DNA of 64,000 nt from a virus. Numbering within the stretch: position 1 is the first letter of the stretch; each line of letters begins with the position of its first letter. This document shows, in pieces, positions 1 to 8,060 of the stretch. Under the pieces are notes generated by a model that saw only the letters and a program-made list of their open reading frames with translations, was not told where the DNA came from and ran no database searches. The DNA lies in the IMG/VR virus record IMGVR_UViG_3300023174_000106, positions 31,821-95,820 of that record; one strand, 5' to 3'. The translations under genes and the position numbers were made by a program.

Positions 1-568
1 ATCGGTTATCATCTTTATTACCAATAAAGTCAATGTTATTGATGTTTTGATACATCCACTGACGTTTTCTATCTGTAATTTTAGCGAGATAAACACTCTT
101 TTCGGGTTTAGATGGCGTTGATGTATATCGGAACATGTCTTGTCTTGCACCGTTACACACTACGTACAATCTATTTTCATTTGCACCATATTGTTTATAC
201 ACGTTTTTGATACCTTCTGACAAACAGATGACGTTGAAGTCTCCACGAAGGAATGCGTCAAAGATTCGAGCATATCCGCCGTAACGATGTGGTTGTTCTA
301 GGTAGCCATAATGGGTGGTTGCTGCTTTGTGTTTACATTTGATATACGGCAATACATCAAACAAGTCGTCGTATTGAAGATGTACAAAGTCAGGATTATA
401 TTGATTAACTTGATTAATAATATCTTGACGATTTTGTGTGTTGACAATTTGTACATCGTGACCAAGTTTTTTTAATTCGATATTATAATCCCATATCAGA
501 GATTCTACAGCACCCCATCCTTTAGGAGGAATGGGCATAATTCCGGGTCCAATAATTGAAATTTTCAT
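1..568 (-). CDS. Glycosyltransferase family 4, partial (C-terminus beyond window)
   Basis: The frame is open from the ATG at 568 to the left edge, so only about 189 N-terminal residues are seen. The start MKISIIGPGIMPIPPKGWGA is typical of the N-terminal Rossmann domain of GT4 (GT-B fold) enzymes, where the P-P-x-G-W-G-A-x-E loop lies near the acceptor site. Further on, NPDFVHLQYDD and ATTHYG are consistent with this domain, and CNGARQDMFR resembles the linker into the nucleotide-sugar domain. It should move a sugar from a nucleotide donor to a glycan. It is the last visible gene of the leftward sugar operon and overlaps the upstream methyltransferase by ATGA. The donor and acceptor cannot be told. 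Confidence 0.85.
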   Translation of the reverse strand, partial: MKISIIGPGIMPIPPKGWGAVESLIWDYNIELKKLGHDVQIVNTQNRQDIINQVNQYNPDFVHLQYDDLFDVLPYIKCKHKAATTHYGYLEQPHRYGGYARIFDAFLRGDFNVICLSEGIKNVYKQYGANENRLYVVCNGARQDMFRYTSTPSKPEKSVYLAKITDRKRQWMYQNINNIDFIGNKDDNR

Positions 569-1185
569 ATATAAATGTCACAGTCGTTAATTCTTATATC
601 AAACTTATAACCTCTTTCGGTCATATATTCACGATATGAGTTTTCATTAAAGATATTTTCCAACATAACTACTTTTGGTTTGAGTAAACAAAGTCCTTTC
701 ATGACTTCTATCTCCCAACCTTCAGTATCAACTGAAAGAATATCGAGTTGTTTGATATTCGCTTCTTTAATTATTGTATCTAAACGACGTTGTTTAACTT
801 TAATTTGGGTTTTATTTAATTTATTTACCCATCCATTCGATATTGACTGGTATGATTCTTTGATTTTTAATGATGAAAATGCGTGATCGGTAACACTACC
901 ACCAGTGATGTGAACAATCGTAAAATCTACATTATCTTCATCAGTTTCAGACGCTGCGTATTCATATATTTCATTTCCAATATCACGATGCATTTTAGCA
1001 AATGTCGGATTTGGTTCTACAATAACAGTTCTCCATTTGTTTAATGTAAAGTGACGAGATACAGATATAAACTCAGGAGTTGCACCACCGACTTCAATCA
1101 TAGTACCCTTGTAACTATAATCAGGAAAGTATTTTACTCTTAAAAATTGATCTTCTTTATGTTCTGCAAAAAATGATTCGTTCAT
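565..1185 (-). CDS. FkbM-family SAM-dependent methyltransferase
   Basis: The 206-residue protein has the order of an FkbM methyltransferase: an N-terminal SAM-binding loop (MIEVGGATPEF, about residues 31-41), an acidic strand end with EPNP (about 57-60), and the late signature LDILSVDTEGWEIEVMKGL (about 146-165), which matches the family's D-x-E-G-x-E block. These enzymes O-methylate sugars or other small substrates. The gene overlaps the downstream GT4 gene by four bases and sits in the glycosyltransferase operon, so methyl capping of a sugar is the likely role. A second, different FkbM-like gene lies at 3501-4091. Confidence 0.8.
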   Translation of the reverse strand: MNESFFAEHKEDQFLRVKYFPDYSYKGTMIEVGGATPEFISVSRHFTLNKWRTVIVEPNPTFAKMHRDIGNEIYEYAASETDEDNVDFTIVHITGGSVTDHAFSSLKIKESYQSISNGWVNKLNKTQIKVKQRRLDTIIKEANIKQLDILSVDTEGWEIEVMKGLCLLKPKVVMLENIFNENSYREYMTERGYKFDIRINDCDIYI

Positions 1186-1220
1186 ATAACTATTTTTTAT
1201 TATCTGTTGTAAATTATATT

Positions 1221-1997
1221 TTAATGTATTTTAAATTGATTTTTGTCAATTCTATGAGTGAACAATAATTTCCAAAATCTTAACAGTTCGTCATGATAAT
1301 GACGACCCATTTCATCCATAATTTGTTTTTCAGTAGCACAATTTCCATATTTTTCTGGCCATTGACTTTTTGCAAGTTCATGATCCCATGACATTGATTT
1401 TGGATGAAATCTTTCTAATAGATATTGATAAACCGATATAGGACGTTGATATATTAATTTTTTTGAAACGCTGAATGTTGGACCATGATCGTTGGTATAT
1501 ATTTTTCCCGGAAAACTACCTTTACCAAATATATGATTGTACCAATCGATATTTGAATCAGAATTAGATTTGTACCATCCTTTACGAACGCCTTTGACAT
1601 TATTAATGTTTACATCGATACATAACTTTTCTGGGACCGTACCATCGTGCCAATTATAACATCTTGAATCTCTCCCTATTTCTATATAATCATATTCGAC
1701 GCAATTTTTTATTATATACGAAAAATTAAATCTAGGCGGTGGATTATACCAGTGAATTTTTGTAAAAACAGTTACATCATTCAATGTATAGTAGTTGTTG
1801 ATAATGTGTAACAAAAATGCATAATCACAACGTCCAATATTTGGAATATTAATATAACCATCCTTGACAAATGATTCGTCTATGTTTAAATCGTCGTTCT
1901 TTTTATAAATTATTAAATTACAGTTTTCAACATAATTTTTCCAAGTGAGGTTGTGAATGTCATTATAAAAAGAAGTTACTACATCTATTTTTTTCAT
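1221..1997 (-). CDS. DUF3431-like putative glycosyltransferase
   Basis: The 258-residue product has the features I associate with DUF3431: an N-terminal strand followed by IIYKKND, then IPNIGRCDYAFLLHIINNYY (about residues 52-71), and later VTVFTKIHWYNPP. Proteins of this kind occur in polysaccharide loci and are thought to be glycosyltransferase-like, without a proven reaction. The start overlaps the stop of the upstream gene by four bases (1994-1997). There is no signal peptide or membrane segment. Function rests on family resemblance and operon context. Confidence 0.6.
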   Translation of the reverse strand: MKKIDVVTSFYNDIHNLTWKNYVENCNLIIYKKNDDLNIDESFVKDGYINIPNIGRCDYAFLLHIINNYYTLNDVTVFTKIHWYNPPPRFNFSYIIKNCVEYDYIEIGRDSRCYNWHDGTVPEKLCIDVNINNVKGVRKGWYKSNSDSNIDWYNHIFGKGSFPGKIYTNDHGPTFSVSKKLIYQRPISVYQYLLERFHPKSMSWDHELAKSQWPEKYGNCATEKQIMDEMGRHYHDELLRFWKLLFTHRIDKNQFKIH

Positions 1998-2743
1998 ATT
2001 AAAGATTTCAATATTGGTAAATGTTTACTGTTCAATCTTACATAAATGTTAAATAAATAGGGATTACGTTTAAATATATATGCTAATGCAATTTGTTCAT
2101 TGTTAATCATATTTTGATCCAACATTTCTTCTTGTAAAAATTTAAGTGTTAAATCTGATACTTGAATGACATATTCACGTGGCCCACCGAAGAAAGTGCC
2201 AACTAAAATACAATCTGATATCCATTTGTAGGTTTCGTCAATTGGAATACGGTTAGTATTCATATTCCCTTGAATTAAGAACTTTGAGGGTAGTTTATTT
2301 GAATTCGGAAACGTTAATGGTAATCCGTCAAAGAATCTGCTGCAACCAGCGTCCATCCAAAAAAAATAGTCTGAATTAAATGGATTTTCTTCGATGGTAC
2401 GTTTTAACCATTCAAACTTAGAATATTGAATGACACTGTACATTGGTAATACACATTCAACTCTATTAGGATCTTTGATTTTTTGTAGATACTCTGAATT
2501 TTTTAATATACTTTGAATCATTGTACATTTATTGTACAATGGAATTTGTTTTGTTGTAGTAACAATAACTTTAATGTTAGGTTTTTGAGGAATGTAAGGA
2601 ACTACACCTTGTTCTGTATATATGACATAATTACACGACAATGATAAAGTTTCTGGAAGCCATTTTAGATAATCTTGAAATGACCTACCATCACCATTTT
2701 TTTCACGATTAATGTCATACAACGCTGTTACGATTGTTGTCAT
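1994..2743 (-). CDS. HtrL/YibB-like putative glycosyltransferase
   Basis: The reading frame is open further upstream, but the family-like sequence begins at the ATG at 2743 (MTTIVTALYDINRE), so I place the start there; this overlaps the preceding gene by 29 bases. The opening TTIVTALYDI, then YLKWLPETLSL and YVIYTE, and later YFFWMDAGCSRFF, match the HtrL_YibB group found in LPS core and capsule clusters. The WMDAG stretch probably plays the DxD donor-binding part of a GT-A fold. The product is about 249 residues and probably acts in the cytoplasm on a sugar chain. Donor and acceptor are unknown. Confidence 0.65.
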   Translation of the reverse strand: MTTIVTALYDINREKNGDGRSFQDYLKWLPETLSLSCNYVIYTEQGVVPYIPQKPNIKVIVTTTKQIPLYNKCTMIQSILKNSEYLQKIKDPNRVECVLPMYSVIQYSKFEWLKRTIEENPFNSDYFFWMDAGCSRFFDGLPLTFPNSNKLPSKFLIQGNMNTNRIPIDETYKWISDCILVGTFFGGPREYVIQVSDLTLKFLQEEMLDQNMINNEQIALAYIFKRNPYLFNIYVRLNSKHLPILKSLI

Positions 2744-3461
2744 AGAAATATTTAAATTGATGTACGAGTGGATGTGATGTTTTTTGCCAATATGGATTTC
2801 GATTACATTCAACGATCTCACTATTAAATACTTCTTGTTCTCCTTGCAATGCAAATAAAATTGGGAGAATCACATCATGCGCAAAAATAGCGTAAAAAGT
2901 TTTTGCAATACGTGGTAAAAAAGTTGGATCTTGTTCCATCACATACTTATATGATTTCAAAAATGTTTCACAATGAATTATTGCGGGAGTTGCTCCCCAA
3001 CAATCAATATCAATTGCGCCCGGTGTTTCTTGAAGTATTTTTCTTAGTGCCCATGGTAATCCACCGTTTATTCTTGATCCTAACAATTTGGCACCGTCTG
3101 GAAAAGACAATTCGCCACGAACAAGAGTATCAGGATCCATCAACAATAAATAATCAGATTGACAATATTCTATGGCTTGTTTTACACGATTTAAAAAAGC
3201 GTTAGTTGCTACTAATATTTTTTCCTGAAAATGATATTCTAAAAAATTTTCGTGAGTTATTTTAGGAATGAAATACATTGTATCTTCTACATGATTGATA
3301 CTAATATGGTTTAATTTAAGTAAATTACTATAATCCGAAGTTTTACTTTCGGTAGTAAGATAAATCTTTGTTGTCGGATATATTTCTCTAAAAGATTTTA
3401 AAGAATATTCTACCGCACGTACTTCATTATAACATGTAACTAAAACTCCAAACATGGTCAT
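2715..3461 (-). CDS. Glycosyltransferase, GT-A/GT2-like
   Basis: The 248-residue protein starts MTMFGVLVTCYNE, the usual first strand of GT2-like enzymes (V-T-x-Y-N-E), and has LLLMDPDTLVRGE near residue 108, in which DPD is the expected DxD metal and nucleotide-sugar binding motif. A later HDVILPILFALQG segment is compatible with the C-terminal part. It belongs to the leftward glycan operon between an HtrL-like gene and an FkbM methyltransferase. The sugar cannot be predicted. Confidence 0.65.
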   Translation of the reverse strand: MTMFGVLVTCYNEVRAVEYSLKSFREIYPTTKIYLTTESKTSDYSNLLKLNHISINHVEDTMYFIPKITHENFLEYHFQEKILVATNAFLNRVKQAIEYCQSDYLLLMDPDTLVRGELSFPDGAKLLGSRINGGLPWALRKILQETPGAIDIDCWGATPAIIHCETFLKSYKYVMEQDPTFLPRIAKTFYAIFAHDVILPILFALQGEQEVFNSEIVECNRNPYWQKTSHPLVHQFKYFYDNNRNSVV

Positions 3462-3500
3462 ATCACGATATTATGAATAACGTTTTTAAATGAAGTAGTT

Positions 3501-4091
3501 TCATAGATTGGAAATAATATCCTCAGGAAATAAATTATCAAAATAATAATGATTTTTTTCAAGAGATGGATGTATCCACCAATCTTCAAATCCAACATTT
3601 TCTTCTTTTCTACCATTTTTACCTCTTGGAACTTTTACGTTGGATCCAACCAAATGATATCCCTTAGACAATAGAAATTCTCGTTGTCTCTTTTTATATT
3701 TATCCCCATATATATAAAAATCGTGTTCTATAGTAATTACATTAAAAGTATAATCGTTGTGGGGAAGAATCAAAAGAGCGTCCAAACTTAATTCATCAAT
3801 ATCTAAAGACAAATAATCAATTGTTTTTGGAAAATTTTCTTGTTCAAAAACATTTTTGTAGTTTATCTTCAATGCGTCTTGATTGATAAATTTACATGCT
3901 CTCGAAACATAACTTTGTGTGTATGATGGGTTAATTTCTACACAAATACCTTTCCATCCAAGAGACTCAAAGAAGTATGTATTGTTGGATTTAATTGCAC
4001 TACAACTTCCAATATCTAAGAAATAACCATTACGTTTTCCGTTTAGAATTTTGTGTACAAATTGATCTTGAAATGCGTCTGATTTAAACAT
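3501..4091 (-). CDS. FkbM-family SAM-dependent methyltransferase
   Basis: The 196-residue protein shows the SAM loop GYFLDIGSCSAIKSNNTYFF (about residues 22-41), followed by GWKGICVEINP, the typical acidic residue that binds the ribose of SAM. DYLSLDIDELSLDALL is a variant of the family's D-x-E-G block in which ELS replaces EG. It is clearly related in form to the methyltransferase at 565-1185 but is not a recent copy. It probably methylates a sugar made by neighbouring enzymes. Confidence 0.75.
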   Translation of the reverse strand: MFKSDAFQDQFVHKILNGKRNGYFLDIGSCSAIKSNNTYFFESLGWKGICVEINPSYTQSYVSRACKFINQDALKINYKNVFEQENFPKTIDYLSLDIDELSLDALLILPHNDYTFNVITIEHDFYIYGDKYKKRQREFLLSKGYHLVGSNVKVPRGKNGRKEENVGFEDWWIHPSLEKNHYYFDNLFPEDIISNL

Positions 4092-4094
4092 AAC

Positions 4095-5057
4095 TTATAA
4101 AATTGAAAATAAACTATTGATTCTGTTTATATATGTATGATTTTCTTTTACGTACAACATTGATTTTTTGATAAAATCATAATTTTTACGATTTTGCATA
4201 CCTATACTAAAAAGTTCGGTAGGATCGGAATTGTATAAACAATTTCCTTCCATTTCATTGTATATTTCTTGAGAATTAGTTAATCCAATATGTCCATAAC
4301 TGACGTTTTTGAATATTCTGCACGTAATTATGCCGGTCTTAACGTGTTCCGGTCCACGAATATCGATACCCAACAATGATTTTTGAACAAGTTCTTTTAC
4401 TTTGTCGTCTGATATTGGATTTTTCCATGGATCGTTGTGATAGAACGTAATGTTATTGTGTTTACATTGTTGTATAAATGGAAACCAATTACTCATATTT
4501 TCACATACGCCTGAATTTGAAAGACTTCCGCAGAAATAAATTGCGTTTTCTCTAGGGAGATAAACATCATCAAGATTAAATTCTTGTGGTAATAGATTTG
4601 TTGCCCAACTCAAATAAAATTTGTCAAAATCATCAATGGTATAATCAACATAATCGTTTTTGATACGTACTTTGTCGTTGGTTTTTGGAATAAAATAACA
4701 TGATGGTCCAACTTTTTGAGTTGTATTTTTGTCAACTGAATATTCATGAATGTGATCTTTGTGATTTTTTGCTACACATCTAACATCAATATATCGTTTA
4801 ACACCTGCATCTAAATACTTCTTTGGAGACGGACAATACATCACAAAGTATGTACTTGTATTATTTAGAGGAATGTTCTGATCAGCAAATCCTTCAGTGA
4901 TAAAAATACAATTGGAATAGTCAAAATCTTTGGGATAATCTTTGTCATGAAACCAATGTACTTCGTGACCCATATGAGACGCTGCTTTGTAGTATGAAGA
5001 ATGAACATACGAATGAGTATGTGAATAAAGAGGATGACCCCAAATAACTATTTTCAT
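4095..5057 (-). CDS. Putative GT-B-type glycosyltransferase
   Basis: The 320-residue protein begins MKIVIWGHPLYSHTHSYVHS, like the N-terminal domain of a GT-B enzyme, with EVHWFHD shortly after. The C-terminal part carries LGIDIRGPEHVKTGIITCRIFKNVSYGH followed by a conserved-looking NSQEIYNEM, which parallels the donor-binding half of GT1/GT4 enzymes, where an R-x-x-E or K-x-x-E pair sits. I do not recognise a precise family. The end overlaps the next sugar gene's context: it shares four bases (5054-5057) with the GT6 gene upstream. Confidence 0.5.
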   Translation of the reverse strand: MKIVIWGHPLYSHTHSYVHSSYYKAASHMGHEVHWFHDKDYPKDFDYSNCIFITEGFADQNIPLNNTSTYFVMYCPSPKKYLDAGVKRYIDVRCVAKNHKDHIHEYSVDKNTTQKVGPSCYFIPKTNDKVRIKNDYVDYTIDDFDKFYLSWATNLLPQEFNLDDVYLPRENAIYFCGSLSNSGVCENMSNWFPFIQQCKHNNITFYHNDPWKNPISDDKVKELVQKSLLGIDIRGPEHVKTGIITCRIFKNVSYGHIGLTNSQEIYNEMEGNCLYNSDPTELFSIGMQNRKNYDFIKKSMLYVKENHTYINRINSLFSIL

Positions 5058-5764
5058 GTGAGTGACGCTCCTTTAAATCGTGGATATTCCACCATATTTT
5101 TATCTTTATGAACCATTAGTTTGTTAACAGGCAAATCCCAATGTTCTGGATATGACATACTAGGACTTAAAATAGCCGTATCGGTTCGATGATCAACTAT
5201 AAATTTGTTTAGGTGAGATTCATCATGCCATACTGCAATGATATTGTTTTGAAGATCCGTACTGATGTTATTCTTCATTAAATTGACCATATATTCGATG
5301 TGACTTCCTTTTGCACCCCATACACATCCTTGAACGTATACACAATTATGTTTTTCTGGAATATATGCGGTTGAATTAACATTAGTCTCGACTGGCCAGA
5401 ACTTTTGATTTAAAACCACAGACGGATGACAAACCGCAAAATACTTCTTTTGTCCAACATCAAAATTACTCAATGTATCTACAAATTCCATATCACTATC
5501 AATATAGAAAATATAATCATATTGAGACAACTCTTTTAAACATTCGGATATAAATTCAAATCGTTTGAGAGTAATATATGGCCATGGTTCATGATTGATC
5601 TTGTACCACTTTATAGAATCATCAAACCAGTTTAATTTTCCATCAGTAAAGAAGTAAAAGTCTTTTTGAACATGTGGAATAAAATATTTTTGGATAGAAG
5701 TCCACAATGGGTGTAGAAACGTTTTATATTTGTTTGTAGCCAACGTAATAACGGCAATTTTCAT
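5054..5764 (-). CDS. GT6 family (ABO blood-group-like) glycosyltransferase
   Basis: The 236-residue protein carries the hallmarks of CAZy family GT6. YDYIFYIDSDMEF (about residues 83-95) holds the DxD motif, and NNIIAVWHDESHLNKF (about 173-188) matches the family's most conserved block, including the glutamate (in WHDESHLN) regarded as catalytic in human ABO enzymes and alpha-1,3-galactosyltransferase. LSPSMSYPEHWDLP and the final HKDKN also fit. GT6 enzymes add Gal or GalNAc in alpha-1,3 linkage, often to a fucosylated galactose. There is no membrane anchor, as in bacterial members. An alpha-1,2-fucosyltransferase lies in the same operon at 6595-7410. DxD is retained here; many bacterial members are reported to have NxN instead. 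Confidence 0.85.
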   Translation of the reverse strand: MKIAVITLATNKYKTFLHPLWTSIQKYFIPHVQKDFYFFTDGKLNWFDDSIKWYKINHEPWPYITLKRFEFISECLKELSQYDYIFYIDSDMEFVDTLSNFDVGQKKYFAVCHPSVVLNQKFWPVETNVNSTAYIPEKHNCVYVQGCVWGAKGSHIEYMVNLMKNNISTDLQNNIIAVWHDESHLNKFIVDHRTDTAILSPSMSYPEHWDLPVNKLMVHKDKNMVEYPRFKGASLT

Positions 5765-5767
5765 AAC

Positions 5768-6598
5768 TTAATAATTGGTCAGATACTTGACATCTGTATA
5801 ATAGGTATTTAACTGATCTTGATTCATATCACTCAGTTGTTTATATAAATCGTTGTTAGATTTAAAGTATGGGTTTTTGTCGCTGGAATCAGATCCACGA
5901 CAATGTTCAACATGATATACAAATCCTTTATCAAGATGGGTAACCATAGTATCAAATTTTATGAATCGTTCATATCGTTCACGATCTTCTGGACCATATG
6001 AGATAAAATGTTCATTTTCCCAACCATACTTTTTATATGTGGAAGTATTAAAGAACTGACAGTGACCGTATTCCGCAATACAATCCGAATAATCGTGAGA
6101 GGTAAGTTCCACAAGTGACCCTTGGTTTAATAACTTTTCTCTACCAGATGTGTTAACTTTCTTTTGAAACTTGCCTATTGCAAATGGATAAACTAAATCA
6201 TGATTTTGTCGGATGATCTTTTTGTACGCTTGTAGATATGATTCTATTGGAAGAATTACATCTGCATCATAATTAACTGTTATTGTTGTGTTTGATAACG
6301 ATAACATTCGGTTTAAGTATCTTGTTCTATGAAACGAGTTATCTGGTACGTTTTGATGAATGTATGTTACGTCATCTTTGATTACCGATGGTATAACCGC
6401 TTCTTTTGAACATTCATATACGATGATATTTGTTTCAAAATTACGACGTAAATATTCATATACAATAGTGAAGTTTTTCTTTCGGTCTTCACTTTCAATA
6501 CAAACGGGTATAATAAATGTACAATCTTGTAATGGAATTAAACCATCTGTGATTGTTTTCGCTTTTTGTATTGTTTGAATTTCTTTCGGAATTTTCAT
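5768..6598 (-). CDS. Glycosyltransferase, GT2/GT7-like
   Basis: The start is set at the ATG at 6598, which overlaps the stop of the upstream fucosyltransferase by ATGA; the frame is open further back but that part only shadows the other gene. The product (about 276 residues) has TFIIPVCIES at the front, a DxD-type motif VNYDADVILP in the middle, and near the C-terminus GWENEHFISYGPEDRERYER, the G-x-E-D-x-E-R acceptor-side motif of GT7-like and chondroitin-synthase-like domains. It probably adds a hexose or hexosamine to the same glycan as its neighbours. Confidence 0.7.
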   Translation of the reverse strand: MKIPKEIQTIQKAKTITDGLIPLQDCTFIIPVCIESEDRKKNFTIVYEYLRRNFETNIIVYECSKEAVIPSVIKDDVTYIHQNVPDNSFHRTRYLNRMLSLSNTTITVNYDADVILPIESYLQAYKKIIRQNHDLVYPFAIGKFQKKVNTSGREKLLNQGSLVELTSHDYSDCIAEYGHCQFFNTSTYKKYGWENEHFISYGPEDRERYERFIKFDTMVTHLDKGFVYHVEHCRGSDSSDKNPYFKSNNDLYKQLSDMNQDQLNTYYTDVKYLTNY

Positions 6599-7410
6599 AT
6601 TACAATCCAACCGGGAACATATAAATCTTTTGTGTTTAACGGAACATTTGGACCAAACCATCGTGATGGAGCAATAACTTTTTTATTTGTATTTACATTT
6701 AACCACGCACCCCACCAACTAAATGTACTGTTAGCAATAATATTATGATTACATAGTGTCATAAGACACATATCAACAAACTGATTGTGAGATTCTGATA
6801 TAAAAAAGTTATCACTTCCTACAAATGTAGACTTTGCCCATTCAATATCATCAGATACAACAATGAAATTGTACGATTTATCCGTGAAATGACTTAATGC
6901 ATTTGTATAATAGTTTAAATCACATGTGCCGTGATGTTTATATTTTAAATAATCGCCTCGACGAACATGGATTGCAACCGTTTCATATTCTTGTTTATCC
7001 TTGAGATATGACTTTGCAGTATTAATGATTTCTGGTCTAAACGTGAATTCTGAACGTACCGATGATTCAATGTGTTTAAAATACTTTTCCGTTTGAAAGT
7101 ATCCATTTAAATGTACATTATCTCCCGTGTTAAAAAATTTGGGAATAAAATGATAGTTAGAATATTCTTCATTGATAATATTATAATTTTCATCACAATG
7201 TAAGGCCGACAATTGAAATGGCTTTGTTAAAACCAATGTATTTTTATTGATTTCTTCGTCGTCTGTAAAATTATTCCATGAAATTTTATTACCATTATAG
7301 TAGTTAATTCCATATAAACAGTTTTGTTTAGTTGCAATACCCATTAATGATGCGTATTGAAACATTTGATTACCAAACCGTCCATTCGTTCCAATAGTTA
7401 TTGTGATCAT
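6595..7410 (-). CDS. GT11 alpha-1,2-fucosyltransferase
   Basis: The 271-residue protein is a typical GT11 enzyme. It begins with the GDP-sugar-binding-like GRFGNQMFQYAS (about residues 10-21), has the diagnostic H-V-R-R-G-D-Y motif near residue 128, and ends with the conserved NSTFSWWGAWL and APSRWFG blocks. GT11 enzymes transfer L-fucose from GDP-fucose to galactose in alpha-1,2 linkage, forming an H-antigen-like structure. It overlaps its neighbours on both sides by ATGA. A GDP-mannose 4,6-dehydratase at 40145-41374 could help make GDP-fucose, although no GDP-fucose synthase is seen in this window. Confidence 0.9.
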   Translation of the reverse strand: MITITIGTNGRFGNQMFQYASLMGIATKQNCLYGINYYNGNKISWNNFTDDEEINKNTLVLTKPFQLSALHCDENYNIINEEYSNYHFIPKFFNTGDNVHLNGYFQTEKYFKHIESSVRSEFTFRPEIINTAKSYLKDKQEYETVAIHVRRGDYLKYKHHGTCDLNYYTNALSHFTDKSYNFIVVSDDIEWAKSTFVGSDNFFISESHNQFVDMCLMTLCNHNIIANSTFSWWGAWLNVNTNKKVIAPSRWFGPNVPLNTKDLYVPGWIVI

Positions 7411-8060
7411 GTTGCTCTATAATTGTCTTCTGTTGAGAATTCATTATTATATCGTTTATTATCTTCTCTCTGTTTTTTAATTGTTTTATTATGAAACAAT
7501 GACAACTCTTCTATCGCCGGAATACGAGTAAATTCTTTAAATCCTACAATTGTTTCATGTAATTTACGATCCCACTTAATATTAGGTAAGTTTTTGTAAA
7601 TACGTGATTGATAGTCTGGCCAATTAATACGACCATTGTCATCAACTCGCCATCCGTAATTTCTAACATCTTCTTGAGTAACTCCATAAAATGCATTAAC
7701 TCTAGGAACCCAAAACATTTCACATGATGGATTTGATTTTAATAATGTGTATAAGTTTACTAACAATATTTCATTAGGAAGTTCATCTGCATCTATTTGA
7801 AATACATATTCACCATCACATTGTCGTGTTCCATAAGTTTTGTGTGCACCATAATCTTTATTGAGATGGTGTGCAACCAATTTAACACCAACTACTGATT
7901 GATATTCATGTAATACTTCTAAAGTAATTGGATCGGTAGAATAATCATCTAATACTACAATTTGATTTCCGTCTGAGTACTTTAATAATAGAGATAAAAG
8001 GGTGCGCAATTGTGCACCCTCATTATGACATGTAACTAAATAAGATATAAATGGTATCAT
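7407..8060 (-). CDS. Family 2 glycosyltransferase
   Basis: The 217-residue protein shows a compact GT2 catalytic domain: ISYLVTCHNEGAQL at the N-terminus, IVVLDDYSTD (about residues 33-42), and YVFQIDADELPNE (about 91-103) with the DxD motif. WDRKLHETIVGF in the C-terminal third resembles the acceptor-site region of LgtB/WaaE-like enzymes, where a conserved K-x-H-E is common. No membrane segment is present. It overlaps both adjacent genes by ATGA, so it is translated with the glycan operon. Confidence 0.85.
   Translation of the reverse strand: MIPFISYLVTCHNEGAQLRTLLSLLLKYSDGNQIVVLDDYSTDPITLEVLHEYQSVVGVKLVAHHLNKDYGAHKTYGTRQCDGEYVFQIDADELPNEILLVNLYTLLKSNPSCEMFWVPRVNAFYGVTQEDVRNYGWRVDDNGRINWPDYQSRIYKNLPNIKWDRKLHETIVGFKEFTRIPAIEELSLFHNKTIKKQREDNKRYNNEFSTEDNYRAT

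Noticed and set aside
2744-2854. Upstream extension of the HtrL-like gene (about 37 residues)
   Set aside because: It runs antisense-free but in a second frame across the end of the preceding glycosyltransferase and has no family-like residues; the ATG at 2743 begins the recognisable sequence.
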